This document shows, one piece after another, positions 36,801 to 43,902 of a DNA stretch of 64,000 bases. Position numbers and translations under genes: made by a program. The DNA comes from Selenomonadaceae bacterium (GTDB lineage: Bacteria > Bacillota > Negativicutes > Selenomonadales > Selenomonadaceae), in NCBI GenBank assembly GCA_017527075.1, contig JAFXQM010000008.1, positions 1 through 64,000 of the forward strand, read 5' to 3'. The notes under the pieces are model-generated. The model was not told where the DNA came from, made no database searches, and worked only from the letters and a program-made list of their open reading frames with translations. How positions within the stretch are numbered: position 1 is the first letter of the stretch; each line of letters starts with the position of its first letter.

Positions 36801-36850
36801 GCGGCGAAAGCATTTACGAAAAAATTCCAAACTCCTGAGGAGAAATTTTT

Positions 36851-37750
36851 ATGGAAGAGAATAAAGAGTTCGCGGACAAATCGCGGATAATAATCGTGAC
36901 GGGCATGAGCGGCAGCGGCAAGACTCAAGCCTGCCGATACCTCGAAGACCTCGGATATTTTTGCGTCGATAACTTGCCGCCCGTTTTCATTCCAAAATTC
37001 GTGGAGCTGTGCACACACGCCACCGGCCACTTCAACAAGATGGTGTTCGTGGTCGACACGCGCAGCCGAGAATTTTTTGATGACCTCGTTCAAGTCCTCG
37101 ACGACATGGACAAGGACAATCAAGATTACGAAATGCTTTTCATGGACGCGAGTGACGACGTGATTATCCGCCGATACAAAGAAACCCGCCGCCGTCACCC
37201 GATGGCACCCGCGACGAGAATTTCTGACGGCGTGTTCAAGGAGCGCAAAAGATTGGAAGGCGTGCGCTCTAAGGCGACTTACGTTATCGACACTTCCAAT
37301 TTGTCGCGCGCCGAACTCAGAGAGAAAATTCATCTGCTCTTCGGCAAGGGCGACGGCGACATCATGACGATTGCGGTTTTGTCTTTCGGCTTCAAGTTCG
37401 GAATGCCGCTCGACGCCGACACGGTTTTCGACGTGAGATTTTTGCCGAATCCTTTTTACGTTCAAGAGCTGCGGCATAAAAGCGGAACTGTTCCAGAAGT
37501 CGCCGCTTACATTGAAGAAAAATCCGTAACGCAGGAATATCTCAAGCGGCTCGATTCGTTCATTGACTTTCTCGTCCCGCAATATGTTCGCGAGGGCAAA
37601 AGCCAGTTGGTCATCGCGGTCGGTTGCACGGGCGGAATGCACCGCTCGGTTTTCGTCGCCAAACACATTTACGATTTGCTTGCCAAAAAAGGTTACGCCG
37701 TCAATCTGGAGCACCGCGACCTTATGAAAAACGACGTATGGGAGGTTTAG
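36851..37750 (+). CDS. rapZ: RNase adapter / nucleotide-binding protein RapZ (YvcJ)
   Basis: 299 residues, normal length. The N-terminal P-loop domain has Walker A GMSGSGKT (about 18-25) and the segment YFCVDNLP. The C-terminal domain has FGFKFGMPLDADTVFDVRFL and the signature GCTGGMHRSV. In E. coli RapZ senses glucosamine-6-phosphate and steers decay of the GlmZ RNA; in Bacillus YvcJ hydrolyses GTP and affects competence. The ATG follows GAGGAGAAATTTTT. yvcK follows, as in many Firmicutes, but whiA does not. Confidence 0.97.
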   Translation: MEENKEFADKSRIIIVTGMSGSGKTQACRYLEDLGYFCVDNLPPVFIPKFVELCTHATGHFNKMVFVVDTRSREFFDDLVQVLDDMDKDNQDYEMLFMDASDDVIIRRYKETRRRHPMAPATRISDGVFKERKRLEGVRSKATYVIDTSNLSRAELREKIHLLFGKGDGDIMTIAVLSFGFKFGMPLDADTVFDVRFLPNPFYVQELRHKSGTVPEVAAYIEEKSVTQEYLKRLDSFIDFLVPQYVREGKSQLVIAVGCTGGMHRSVFVAKHIYDLLAKKGYAVNLEHRDLMKNDVWEV

Positions 37751-37830
37751 GGAATTAGGAATGAGGAATTAGGAATGAGGAATGAAAAGCGCGTCTCAAT
37801 TCCTAATTCCTAACTCCTAATTCCTAATTG
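37749..37830. repeat. Heptamer-repeat inverted array (g)
   Basis: The left arm holds five units of AATTAGG/AATGAGG. The right arm holds about five inverse units (CCTAATT/CCTAACT), with loop AAAAGCGCGTCT. It is the cleanest hairpin of the set, fills the rapZ-yvcK gap and leaves yvcK without an obvious ribosome site. Confidence 0.85.
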
Positions 37831-37833
37831 AAT

Positions 37834-39123
37834 ATGTTTCATTTGCTCAAGTGGCTTTACCCCGGAATGAAGATGAAACGCTGGCTGCTGCTGTTCGCGG
37901 TGGGCGTCATGCTCTTCAGCCTCGGCGGCGCGCTCGCGATTAACTACGAATACCTCGGTCGCGTCGAAGAAGAAATTTTCATGCTGGTCTGGCGAATGGT
38001 CGGCAGTTACAATTACATGGTCACGGCTGTCGTCGGAATCATCATCGTGATAATCGGCGCGTGCCTCATGCTCTGGGCGACGCGTTCAATCATCCGCTCG
38101 ATAATCGCCGTGCTCATTCCCGACCGCTCGGAAAATCTCGTCGACATGATTTACGAGGAACGGAAACTCGGACGCGGACCCGCAGTCACGGTTATCGGCG
38201 GCGGGCACGGGCTGAGTGTTCTTTTGCGCGGAATAAAAACTTCGACGAACAATGTTTCGGCGGTGGTGACGGTTGCTGACGACGGCGGCTCATCGGGGCG
38301 TCTGCGCGAGGAGCTCGGAATCATTCCGCCGGGCGATTTGCGCAACTGTCTGGTCGCCTTGGCGGACACCGAACCGCTCATGGAAAAACTTTTCCAATAT
38401 CGCTTTGAAGGCGACAGCGCGCTTGCCGGTCACAGCTTCGGGAATTTGTTTATCGCGGCGATGAACGAAGTCACGGGCGACATGGAAACCGCGCTCAAAG
38501 AATCGTCGAAAGTTTTGGCGGTCAAGGGGCGCGTCATTCCCGCGAGCAAAGAACACGTTCGCCTGGACGCAATCATGAACGACGGCACGATTGTCGAGGG
38601 CGAGTCGCAAATCCCCGAAGTCCACAAAAAAATTCGGCGCGTTCGACTCTTCCCAAAAAAAGTTCAAGCCGTCCCCGCCGCATTGGAGGCGATTGAATCC
38701 GCCGACGCGATTATCCTCGGACCCGGCAGCCTTTACACGAGCATCATGCCGAATCTTTTGGTTGACGGTGTCGCGCAAGCTCTGAAAAAATCCAAGGCGA
38801 TTAAAATTTATATCTGCAACGTGCTCACTCAGCCCGGCGAGACCGACAACTACTCCGCCGCCCAACACGCCAAAGCGATTCTCGACCACGCGGGGCAGGG
38901 CGTGATTGATTATGTGTTGGTCAACTCCACGCCGATTCCCGAGGAGATGTGGCGCGGCACGGGCTCGACACCTGTTGAGATTGACGAGGACAAAGTCAAT
39001 GCGCTGGGCATGGGATTAATCAAAGCTGACTTGATGAGCACGAAGGAAGTCGGGCGCCACGACCCCGAAAAACTTTGCGCGGCCGTCATGAAAATTATTT
39101 ACAGCATGGGCGGGCGCAGATAG
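37834..39123 (+). CDS. yvcK: Gluconeogenesis factor YvcK/CofD-like, with membrane anchor
   Basis: About 429 residues, longer than Bacillus YvcK (317) because of an N-terminal extension with two membrane helices (LLLFAVGVMLFSLGGALAI and MVTAVVGIIIVIIGACLML). The conserved core starts at about residue 115 with VTVIGGGHGLSVLLRG and VTVADDGGSSGRLR, then HSFGNLF. YvcK binds UDP-sugars and supports cell-wall precursor synthesis during gluconeogenic growth. The ATG has no clear ribosome site because the hairpin array (g) ends four bases before it; expression may rely on coupling or an unusual initiation. Confidence 0.93.
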   Translation: MFHLLKWLYPGMKMKRWLLLFAVGVMLFSLGGALAINYEYLGRVEEEIFMLVWRMVGSYNYMVTAVVGIIIVIIGACLMLWATRSIIRSIIAVLIPDRSENLVDMIYEERKLGRGPAVTVIGGGHGLSVLLRGIKTSTNNVSAVVTVADDGGSSGRLREELGIIPPGDLRNCLVALADTEPLMEKLFQYRFEGDSALAGHSFGNLFIAAMNEVTGDMETALKESSKVLAVKGRVIPASKEHVRLDAIMNDGTIVEGESQIPEVHKKIRRVRLFPKKVQAVPAALEAIESADAIILGPGSLYTSIMPNLLVDGVAQALKKSKAIKIYICNVLTQPGETDNYSAAQHAKAILDHAGQGVIDYVLVNSTPIPEEMWRGTGSTPVEIDEDKVNALGMGLIKADLMSTKEVGRHDPEKLCAAVMKIIYSMGGRR

Positions 39124-39156
39124 TTAGGAGGTAGGAGTTAGGAGGTAGGAGTTAAA
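39121..39156. repeat. Heptamer-repeat array (h)
   Basis: Direct units TTAGGAG and GTAGGAG alternate immediately after yvcK; its TAG stop is at the start of the array. Confidence 0.7.
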
Positions 39157-39201
39157 AAAAATTTTTACAGCAAAAAGCGGCAAGCTCATCGCTCATGACA
39201 A

Positions 39202-39240
39202 AAAAAATTTCCGTCGCTCAATCGAGTGACGGTTTTTTTA
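39202..39240. terminator. Bidirectional terminator, cassette 1
   Basis: CCGTCGCTC / GAGTGACGG with a short loop; T7 on the plus strand and, on the minus strand, AAATTTTTTTT. It can end yvcK transcription and also the antisense RNA of cassette 1. Confidence 0.75.
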
Positions 39241-39269
39241 TTGAAAAAATTTTTCCTCCATTGTAAAAT
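39241..39269 (+). promoter_or_regulatory. Promoter of small gene 1
   Basis: TTGAAA, 17-bp spacer, TAAAAT. The same elements and spacing recur at 39688-39716 in cassette 2. Confidence 0.65.
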
Positions 39270-39323
39270 CCTCTCATCACCGCCGTGAATCCCATTCCGG
39301 CTAACGGAAGGGAGGTGGGAACT

Positions 39324-39419
39324 TTGGATTTTTTGTATTGGCTTTTTGAAAACATAGGTAGCTCCGTCATTGGCTATGGCGTCTACCGCGTGCTCGACTT
39401 CTTCTTTAAACGTCGGTGA
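39324..39419 (+). CDS. Small hydrophobic peptide 1, putative type I toxin
   Basis: 31 codons from a TTG eight bases after GGAGGT. The peptide starts MDFLYWLFENIGSSVIGYGV and ends with a basic KRR tail, a membrane-spanning helix plus positive end, like type I toxins such as TxpA or BsrG (resemblance in design, not sequence). It aligns with peptide 2 at positions 13-25 (S-x-V-I-x-Y-G-V-x-x-V-L-D) and the KRR end. The 5' leader can pair around the ribosome site (TTCCG/CGGAA and CCCA/TGGG). A minus-strand promoter points at its 3' end. Toxicity is inferred. Confidence 0.6.
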   Translation: MDFLYWLFENIGSSVIGYGVYRVLDFFFKRR

Positions 39420-39574
39420 TTCGGGCACTCTACAGAGCATCCTCCAACGATGCAACCCCGTTCGTGATAAGCGGCGGGGTTTTCTGTTTATTAAAGCGCG
39501 AAACCTCCAATCGTTGGCTGGACGACCGGAGGCGGCACGTTTAGTGGTAACTTTGGATTTAATTTGGCTTTTCT
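39420..39574 (-). ncRNA. Putative antisense antitoxin RNA 1 (minimum extent)
   Basis: Predicted start near 39574 from the minus-strand promoter at 39581-39609. It would run through the toxin terminator towards the toxin gene, giving at least 150 bases of overlap with the toxin 3' region. The likely end is the bidirectional terminator at 39202-39240. Expression is inferred. Confidence 0.45.
39454..39490 (+). terminator. Terminator of small gene 1
   Basis: The stem AACCCCG / CGGGGTT is followed by TTCTGTTT; the stem is repeated exactly in cassette 2 at 39901. Confidence 0.75.
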
Positions 39575-39580
39575 TTTTGT

Positions 39581-39609
39581 ATTATAAATCACGGCGAAAA
39601 AATTTGCAA
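39581..39609 (-). promoter_or_regulatory. Antisense promoter, cassette 1
   Basis: Minus strand TTGCAA, 17-bp spacer, TATAAT. Identical elements and spacing recur in cassette 2. Confidence 0.7.
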
Positions 39610-39647
39610 GCAAAAAGCGGCAAGCTCTTTGCTCACCGCGCCCGCCG

Positions 39648-39687
39648 AAAAAAATTTCCGCCTCTCAATTGAGTGACGGTTTTTTCA
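39648..39687. terminator. Bidirectional terminator, cassette 2
   Basis: CCGCCTCTC / GAGTGACGG hairpin with T runs; it matches the cassette 1 terminator, with one weakened pair. Confidence 0.6.
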
Positions 39688-39716
39688 TTGAAAAAATTTT
39701 TCCTCCGTTGTAAAAT
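39688..39716 (+). promoter_or_regulatory. Promoter of small gene 2
   Basis: TTGAAA, 17-bp spacer, TAAAAT, as in cassette 1. Confidence 0.65.
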
Positions 39717-39769
39717 CCCCTCATCAATGCCGTGACTCCCAATCCGGCTTCGGAAAGGGGGTGAAAGGT

Positions 39770-39865
39770 TTGGAGTTTGTTTTATGGTTGCTACAAACTA
39801 TACTTGGCTCCGTCATTACTTATGGCGTCCGGGAAGTGCTTGACTGGCTGCGCAAACGGCGTTGA
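39770..39865 (+). CDS. Small hydrophobic peptide 2, putative type I toxin
   Basis: 31 codons from a TTG after GGGGGTG, same length as peptide 1. It starts MEFVLWLLQTILGSVITYGV and ends WLRKRR. Roughly half of the residues agree with peptide 1, and substitutions keep the hydrophobic helix and basic tail, which argues that the frame is translated and selected. ATCCG/CGGA pairing in the leader again lies next to the ribosome site. The same antisense arrangement is present. Confidence 0.6.
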   Translation: MEFVLWLLQTILGSVITYGVREVLDWLRKRR

Positions 39866-40022
39866 TTCAAAGCACACTACAGAGCCTTCCTCCACAAGGC
39901 AACCCCGTTGCTCGGCAAGCGGCGGGGTTTTCTTTTTCTTAAAACGCGAATCCCCCGACGTTGGCAAGGCGACGGAGGATTTTGGTTGATGCGTTAGACA
40001 AATTGATTGTTTTATGGCTACT
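39866..40022 (-). ncRNA. Putative antisense antitoxin RNA 2 (minimum extent)
   Basis: Predicted start near 40022 from the promoter at 40029-40057. It overlaps the terminator and 3' part of small gene 2, in the same geometry as cassette 1. Confidence 0.45.
39901..39940 (+). terminator. Terminator of small gene 2
   Basis: The stem AACCCCG / CGGGGTT is followed by TTTCTTTTTCTT. Confidence 0.8.
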
Positions 40023-40028
40023 GCCTGC

Positions 40029-40057
40029 ATTATAAATCACGCCGAAAAAATTTGCAA
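40029..40057 (-). promoter_or_regulatory. Antisense promoter, cassette 2
   Basis: Minus strand TTGCAA, 17-bp spacer, TATAAT. Confidence 0.7.
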
Positions 40058-40097
40058 GCAAAAAGCGGCAAGCTCTTTGCTCACCGCGCCAATTGTA

Positions 40098-40325
40098 CTA
40101 CTCAATGTCAACAGAGACTTTTTTCTTTTCGCGTGTTGCAGCGGATTTGACTATGGTACGAATCGCCTTTGCAATCCGCCCTTGTTTGCCAATCACTCTG
40201 CCCATGTCCTCTTGTGCGACGTGCAGTTTCAAAACCGTGCGATCCTCTTCTTCGACCGCCTCGACCTGCACCGCTTCGGGTTTTTCGACAAGTGCCTTTG
40301 CCAGCACCGTTACAAGTTCTTGCAT
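40098..40325 (-). CDS. khpA: KH-domain RNA-binding protein KhpA
   Basis: 75 residues, a single KH domain with the GxxG loop in MGRVIGKQGRIAKAIRT. KhpA works with KhpB/Jag as a small RNA chaperone that affects cell division and length in Firmicutes. It lies downstream of rpsP, its usual place. The customary rimM-trmD-rplS continuation is missing; the toxin-like cassettes follow instead. Confidence 0.96.
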   Translation of the reverse strand: MQELVTVLAKALVEKPEAVQVEAVEEEDRTVLKLHVAQEDMGRVIGKQGRIAKAIRTIVKSAATREKKKVSVDIE

Positions 40326-40356
40326 GGTCCTCTACCTCAACTAATTTGTTCGATAA

Positions 40357-40638
40357 TTACTCTGCAGCCTTTACCGCCTTGCGCTCTTCGTGGATTTTTT
40401 TCATGATGCCCTTTTTGCTGAGGAGCGAGCGAACCGTATCGGTCGGCTGTGCGCCGTTTTTAATCCAGCCGATAACTTTTTCCTCGTCGACATTGACAAT
40501 GGCGGGATTTTTGGTCGGGTCGTAGTTGCCGACGATTTCGATGAAGCGACCGTCGCGCGGCGAACGACTGTCCGCAACGACTATGCGATAGAAGGGCTGT
40601 TTCTTCGCGCCCATTCGATTGAGCCTGATTTTTACCAC
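40357..40638 (-). CDS. rpsP: 30S ribosomal protein S16
   Basis: 93 residues; an early-binding protein of the small ribosomal subunit. The N-terminus [20 protein letters not shown] and the segment [16 protein letters not shown] are diagnostic. The start is GTG behind AAGGTGGTGAG. Second gene of ffh-rpsP-khpA, 36 bp behind ffh. Confidence 0.98.
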   Translation of the reverse strand: MVKIRLNRMGAKKQPFYRIVVADSRSPRDGRFIEIVGNYDPTKNPAIVNVDEEKVIGWIKNGAQPTDTVRSLLSKKGIMKKIHEERKAVKAAE

Positions 40639-40674
40639 ACTCTCACCACCTTTCTTATATGCGGTTTACATTTT

Positions 40675-42123
40675 TTACTTACCGAAAGGAAACTTGCCGC
40701 CGAGCTGACCGAGAAGTCCGCTGAGATTCGGGAGCGTCGGCATCTTGGGTTTTATATTCTTCCCCTTTTTAACTTTTCCTTTTTTGCCCTTAACTTTTTT
40801 TGACGCTTGCTGCTGTTGAGCTTGAGTGGTTTTGAAGCGGCGCATCATTTTGCGCATCTCGTCGAATTGCTTGAGGAGTTTGTTGACGTCGGCGACCTTC
40901 GTGCCGGAGCCCATGGCGATTCGCTTGCGGCGTTTGGCGTCGATTATGCCGGTGTCGGCGCGTTCTTTGGGCGTCATCGACAGGATAATCGCTTCCATGT
41001 GTTTGACTTCTTTTCCGTCGAGGTCGAGGTCAACACCCGTCAATTTTTTCTTCAGCCCGCCGAGCCCGGGCACCATGCCGAGCAAATCGTTGAGCGAGCC
41101 GAGCTTTTTAACCTGCTGAAGTTGTTCGAGAAAATCTTGGAGCGTGAATTCGTCGGCTTTGATTTTCTTGACCATCTTTTCGGCGGTCTTTGCGTCGATT
41201 GTCGACTGCGCCTTTTCAATCAAGCTGAGCACGTCGCCCATGCCGAGGATTCGACTCGCCATTCGGTCGGGGTGGAAAATTTCCAAAGCTTCGAGCTTCT
41301 CGCCCATGCCGACGAATTTTATCGGGCAACCCGTCGCCGCCTTGATTGAAAGTGCCGCGCCGCCGCGAGCATCGCCGTCGAGTTTCGTCAAAACAATTCC
41401 GTCGACGCCCAAAGCTTTGTGGAAAGTTTCGGCGACGTTGACTGCCTCTTGACCAATCATCGAGTCGACGACCAAAAGAATTTCGTGCGGCTTGACCGTC
41501 GCCTTGATGTCTTTGAGCTCTTGCATGAGCTTTTCGTCGATTTGCAAGCGACCTGCCGTGTCGATAATCAAAACGTCGCGGGCGTGCTTGTCAGCGAATT
41601 TTATCGAGTCGCGCGCGATTTGCACGGCGTCCTTTATGTCCTCGGTGAAGACGGGGACGTCCGCCTGCTCTCCGACGACTTGCAACTGTTTGATTGCGGC
41701 GGGGCGATAAATATCTGCGGCGACGAGCGCGGGGCGTTTACCCTGACGCTTCATCAGCAGCGCGAGCTTGCCGGCCGAAGTTGTCTTGCCCGAACCTTGG
41801 AGCCCGACCATCAGGATAATCGTCGGGGGGCGCGAGGAAATGTTCAGCTTCGCCGCCTTGCCGCCCATCAAGTTCGCCAGCTCTTCGTCGACGATTTTTA
41901 TGACGGACTGCGCGGGCGTCAGGTTGCTGAGAATTTCTGTGCCGAGCGCGCGAGCTTTGACTGCCTTCTCGAAGTCGCGAACGATTTTATAATTTACGTC
42001 CGCCGCCAGCAGTGCCATGCGCACATCTTTGAGTGCCTTGTTAATGTCGTCGTCGGTGAGCTTGCCATGTCCGCGCAGCTTGCGAAAAGCTTCTTGAATG
42101 TTTTGGGAGAGGTCTTCAAACAT
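40675..42123 (-). CDS. ffh: Signal recognition particle protein Ffh
   Basis: 482 residues. The SRP GTPase that brings nascent membrane proteins to the membrane. N domain (1-~85), G domain with GLQGSGKTTSAGKLA, DTAGRLQIDE and TKLDGDARGGAALS, and a Met-rich M domain (from about 300) with MGSGTKVADVNKLLKQF. A Lys/Gly-rich C-terminal tail precedes the last hydrophobic residues. The ATG follows GGGGGAAAG. A tRNA-Cys gene with its own promoter and terminator lies directly upstream. Confidence 0.98.
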   Translation of the reverse strand: MFEDLSQNIQEAFRKLRGHGKLTDDDINKALKDVRMALLAADVNYKIVRDFEKAVKARALGTEILSNLTPAQSVIKIVDEELANLMGGKAAKLNISSRPPTIILMVGLQGSGKTTSAGKLALLMKRQGKRPALVAADIYRPAAIKQLQVVGEQADVPVFTEDIKDAVQIARDSIKFADKHARDVLIIDTAGRLQIDEKLMQELKDIKATVKPHEILLVVDSMIGQEAVNVAETFHKALGVDGIVLTKLDGDARGGAALSIKAATGCPIKFVGMGEKLEALEIFHPDRMASRILGMGDVLSLIEKAQSTIDAKTAEKMVKKIKADEFTLQDFLEQLQQVKKLGSLNDLLGMVPGLGGLKKKLTGVDLDLDGKEVKHMEAIILSMTPKERADTGIIDAKRRKRIAMGSGTKVADVNKLLKQFDEMRKMMRRFKTTQAQQQQASKKVKGKKGKVKKGKNIKPKMPTLPNLSGLLGQLGGKFPFGK

Positions 42124-42137
42124 TTTCTTTCCCCCGT

Positions 42138-42172
42138 CAAAATAATAGGCACTCCCACGTTGCGGCAGTGCC
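42138..42172 (-). terminator. Terminator of tRNA-Cys
   Basis: On the minus strand GGCACT pairs with AGTGCC, followed by TATTATTTT. It lies between the tRNA 3' end and ffh. Confidence 0.65.
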
Positions 42173-42187
42173 GGATTTTTGCAAAGT

Positions 42188-42261
42188 TGGAGGCGACACC
42201 CGGAATCGGACCGGGGATAGAGGTTTTGCAGACCTCGGCCTTACCACTTGGCTATGTCGCC
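42188..42261 (-). tRNA. tRNA-Cys (anticodon GCA)
   Basis: 74 bases including an encoded CCA. The acceptor stem GGCGACA pairs with TGTCGCC. The anticodon arm is GAGGT-CTGCAAA-ACCTC with GCA in the loop. The T arm contains GGTCCGATTCC. The D arm contains AAGTGGTAAGG. Confidence 0.97.
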
Positions 42262-42291
42262 GCGTCAACGTCCTAAGCCGTCAACGCCCGC

Positions 42292-42320
42292 ATTATAAAC
42301 GCTAGCTTTTTACAAGTCAA
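42292..42320 (-). promoter_or_regulatory. Promoter of tRNA-Cys
   Basis: Minus strand TTGACT, 17-bp spacer, TATAAT, about 31 bp upstream of the tRNA. A near-consensus sigma-A promoter. Confidence 0.8.
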
Positions 42321-42350
42321 GTATTTTCTTGCGGGAAAAATTTTGGCGAG

Positions 42351-43727
42351 TCACTTGCCGACGCAAAACTTGGAAAAAATTTCGTTGAGGACATCTTCGC
42401 CGACGGATTCGCCCGTCACGGAGCTCAGGCACTCCAACGCCGCCCGCAAATCAATCGACACGAAGTCGAGCCCGACGTTTAATCGAATCGTCTCTTGAGC
42501 TTCGCGCAAATGGCTGACGGCTTGGCGCAGGAGATTTGCCTCGCGTTCGTCGCGGACGAAACTCATCTCAAAATCAATCGCGCCGACGCGGTCGGTTATC
42601 GCGCGCAAAAGTTTTTCAGTGCCCGCTCCGCTCTTGAGAGAAATTTCAATCACTTGCGCGGCGGGAATTTTTTTTGCCAAAAGGTCGGCGGTCGTGACGG
42701 GCGGCAAATCAATTTTCGTCAGCAGAATCAAAGCGTCGCGGTCGGTCAGCAGCTTGAAAATTTCTTCGTCCTCGGCGTCGAGCGGGCGTGAGCCGTCGAA
42801 GAGCGCGAGAATCAATTCGGCGCGCGCGGCACAATCTTTGGCGCGGGCAATGCCGATACTCTCCACCGCGTCGCCCGAATTTCTTATGCCCGCCGTGTCG
42901 ATTATCTTCAGCGGAATGCCGCCGACGTTGACGAACTCCTCAATGCTGTCGCGGGTCGTGCCGGGGATGTCCGTGACGATTGCGCGGTCGGTCTTCGCGA
43001 AAAAATTCAGCAGGCTGGACTTGCCGACGTTGGGCTTGCCGATTATCGCCGTCTCCAAACCTTCGCGCAAAATTTTTCCCTCCGCCTGATTCTTCAGCAG
43101 CTCGTTGAGTTTAAAAATCTGCGCGGAAATATTTTCGCCGACATCGTTCAAAGTCACGGCGTCGAGGTCGTCTTCGGGAAAATCAATCGTCGCTTCGATG
43201 TGCGCGACGGAATTTAAAATCGCCCGACGAATCTCGGCGAGTGTCTTTGAAGTCTTGCCCGCCAATTGATTCTGCGCCACGGTCAACGCCGCCGAAGTTT
43301 TCGCCTGAATCACGTCGAGAACCGCCTGCGCCTGAGTCAAATCGATTCGCCCGTTCAAGAAGGCGCGCTTGGTGAATTCGCCGCGCTCGGCAGGACGCGC
43401 GCCCGCCTCCCAAGTCAGCTTCAAAACTTCGCGCAGGACGACACTGCCGCCGTGACATTGCAGCTCGACGACATTTTCCCGCGTGTAAGACTTCGGCGCG
43501 CGCATGACCAGAGCAATCGCCTCGTCGACGACCGCGCCCGAAAAATTTTTCACGTGCCCGAAAGTAATTTTCCCGTGCCCGACTTGAGTCAGCGGCCTGT
43601 CAAAAATTTTCTCGGCGATGGCAATCGAATCCTCGCCGCTCAATCGAATTATGCCGACGCCCGCCGCGCCCGCCGCCGTGGTTATCGCGCTTATCGTTTC
43701 CTCGTTCAAGTTCTCGTCCTCACTCAC
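42351..43727 (-). CDS. mnmE: tRNA modification GTPase MnmE
   Basis: 458 residues. With MnmG it modifies the wobble uridine of several tRNAs. The N-terminal folate-binding domain has ELQCHGGSVVLREVL. The embedded Ras-like G domain (about 220-375) has GKPNVGKSSLLN, DIPGTTRD and DTAGIR. The C-terminal helical domain ends in the catalytic-cysteine motif FCVGK. Length and order are standard. It is divergent from nnr; mnmG and jag are not adjacent. Confidence 0.97.
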   Translation of the reverse strand: MSEDENLNEETISAITTAAGAAGVGIIRLSGEDSIAIAEKIFDRPLTQVGHGKITFGHVKNFSGAVVDEAIALVMRAPKSYTRENVVELQCHGGSVVLREVLKLTWEAGARPAERGEFTKRAFLNGRIDLTQAQAVLDVIQAKTSAALTVAQNQLAGKTSKTLAEIRRAILNSVAHIEATIDFPEDDLDAVTLNDVGENISAQIFKLNELLKNQAEGKILREGLETAIIGKPNVGKSSLLNFFAKTDRAIVTDIPGTTRDSIEEFVNVGGIPLKIIDTAGIRNSGDAVESIGIARAKDCAARAELILALFDGSRPLDAEDEEIFKLLTDRDALILLTKIDLPPVTTADLLAKKIPAAQVIEISLKSGAGTEKLLRAITDRVGAIDFEMSFVRDEREANLLRQAVSHLREAQETIRLNVGLDFVSIDLRAALECLSSVTGESVGEDVLNEIFSKFCVGK

Positions 43728-43738
43728 AAAAATTTTTT

Positions 43739-43793
43739 ACGCCCGAAATTTTTCCTCACGCCCGAAATTTTTCCTCATGCCCGAAATTTTTTC
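43739..43793. repeat. Short tandem repeat (19 bp, three copies)
   Basis: CGCCCGAAATTTTTCCTCA-type units, three in a row, in the divergent mnmE/nnr gap. Confidence 0.7.
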
Positions 43794-43868
43794 AAGGGTA
43801 ATGCAAAATCTTTTCGCCGTCAAGAAATGCGCCGCGGAAAATTTTTTGTAAAAGTCAGCGGGCTCTGA

Positions 43869-43874
43869 TATAAT
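43869..43874 (+). promoter_or_regulatory. Extended -10 promoter of nnr
   Basis: TGATATAAT 29 bp before the ATG at 43903; no clear -35. Confidence 0.5.
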
Positions 43875-43902
43875 GCGGGAAAAAATTTTTGGAGGATTTT
43901 TT

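Larger units (their letters stand above)
39172..40088. repeat. Tandem duplication of a ~440-bp small-gene cassette
   Basis: Unit 1 is 39172-39608 and unit 2 is 39609-40057. The first bases of a third copy (GCAAAAAGCGGCAAGCTC) are at 40058. Each unit carries, in order, a bidirectional terminator, a plus-strand promoter, a 31-codon hydrophobic gene, its terminator and a minus-strand promoter. The units differ in many positions, but all these parts are conserved. Confidence 0.88.

Noticed and set aside
36508..36813. Minus-strand 101-codon frame through the array upstream of rapZ
   Set aside because: The open frame follows from a 39-bp period (13 codons); there is no ribosome site and the protein would be low-complexity.
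39172..40088. CRISPR-like or simple intergenic repeat
   Set aside because: There are only two long units, with conserved promoters, terminators and reading frames; no short repeat-spacer pattern is present.
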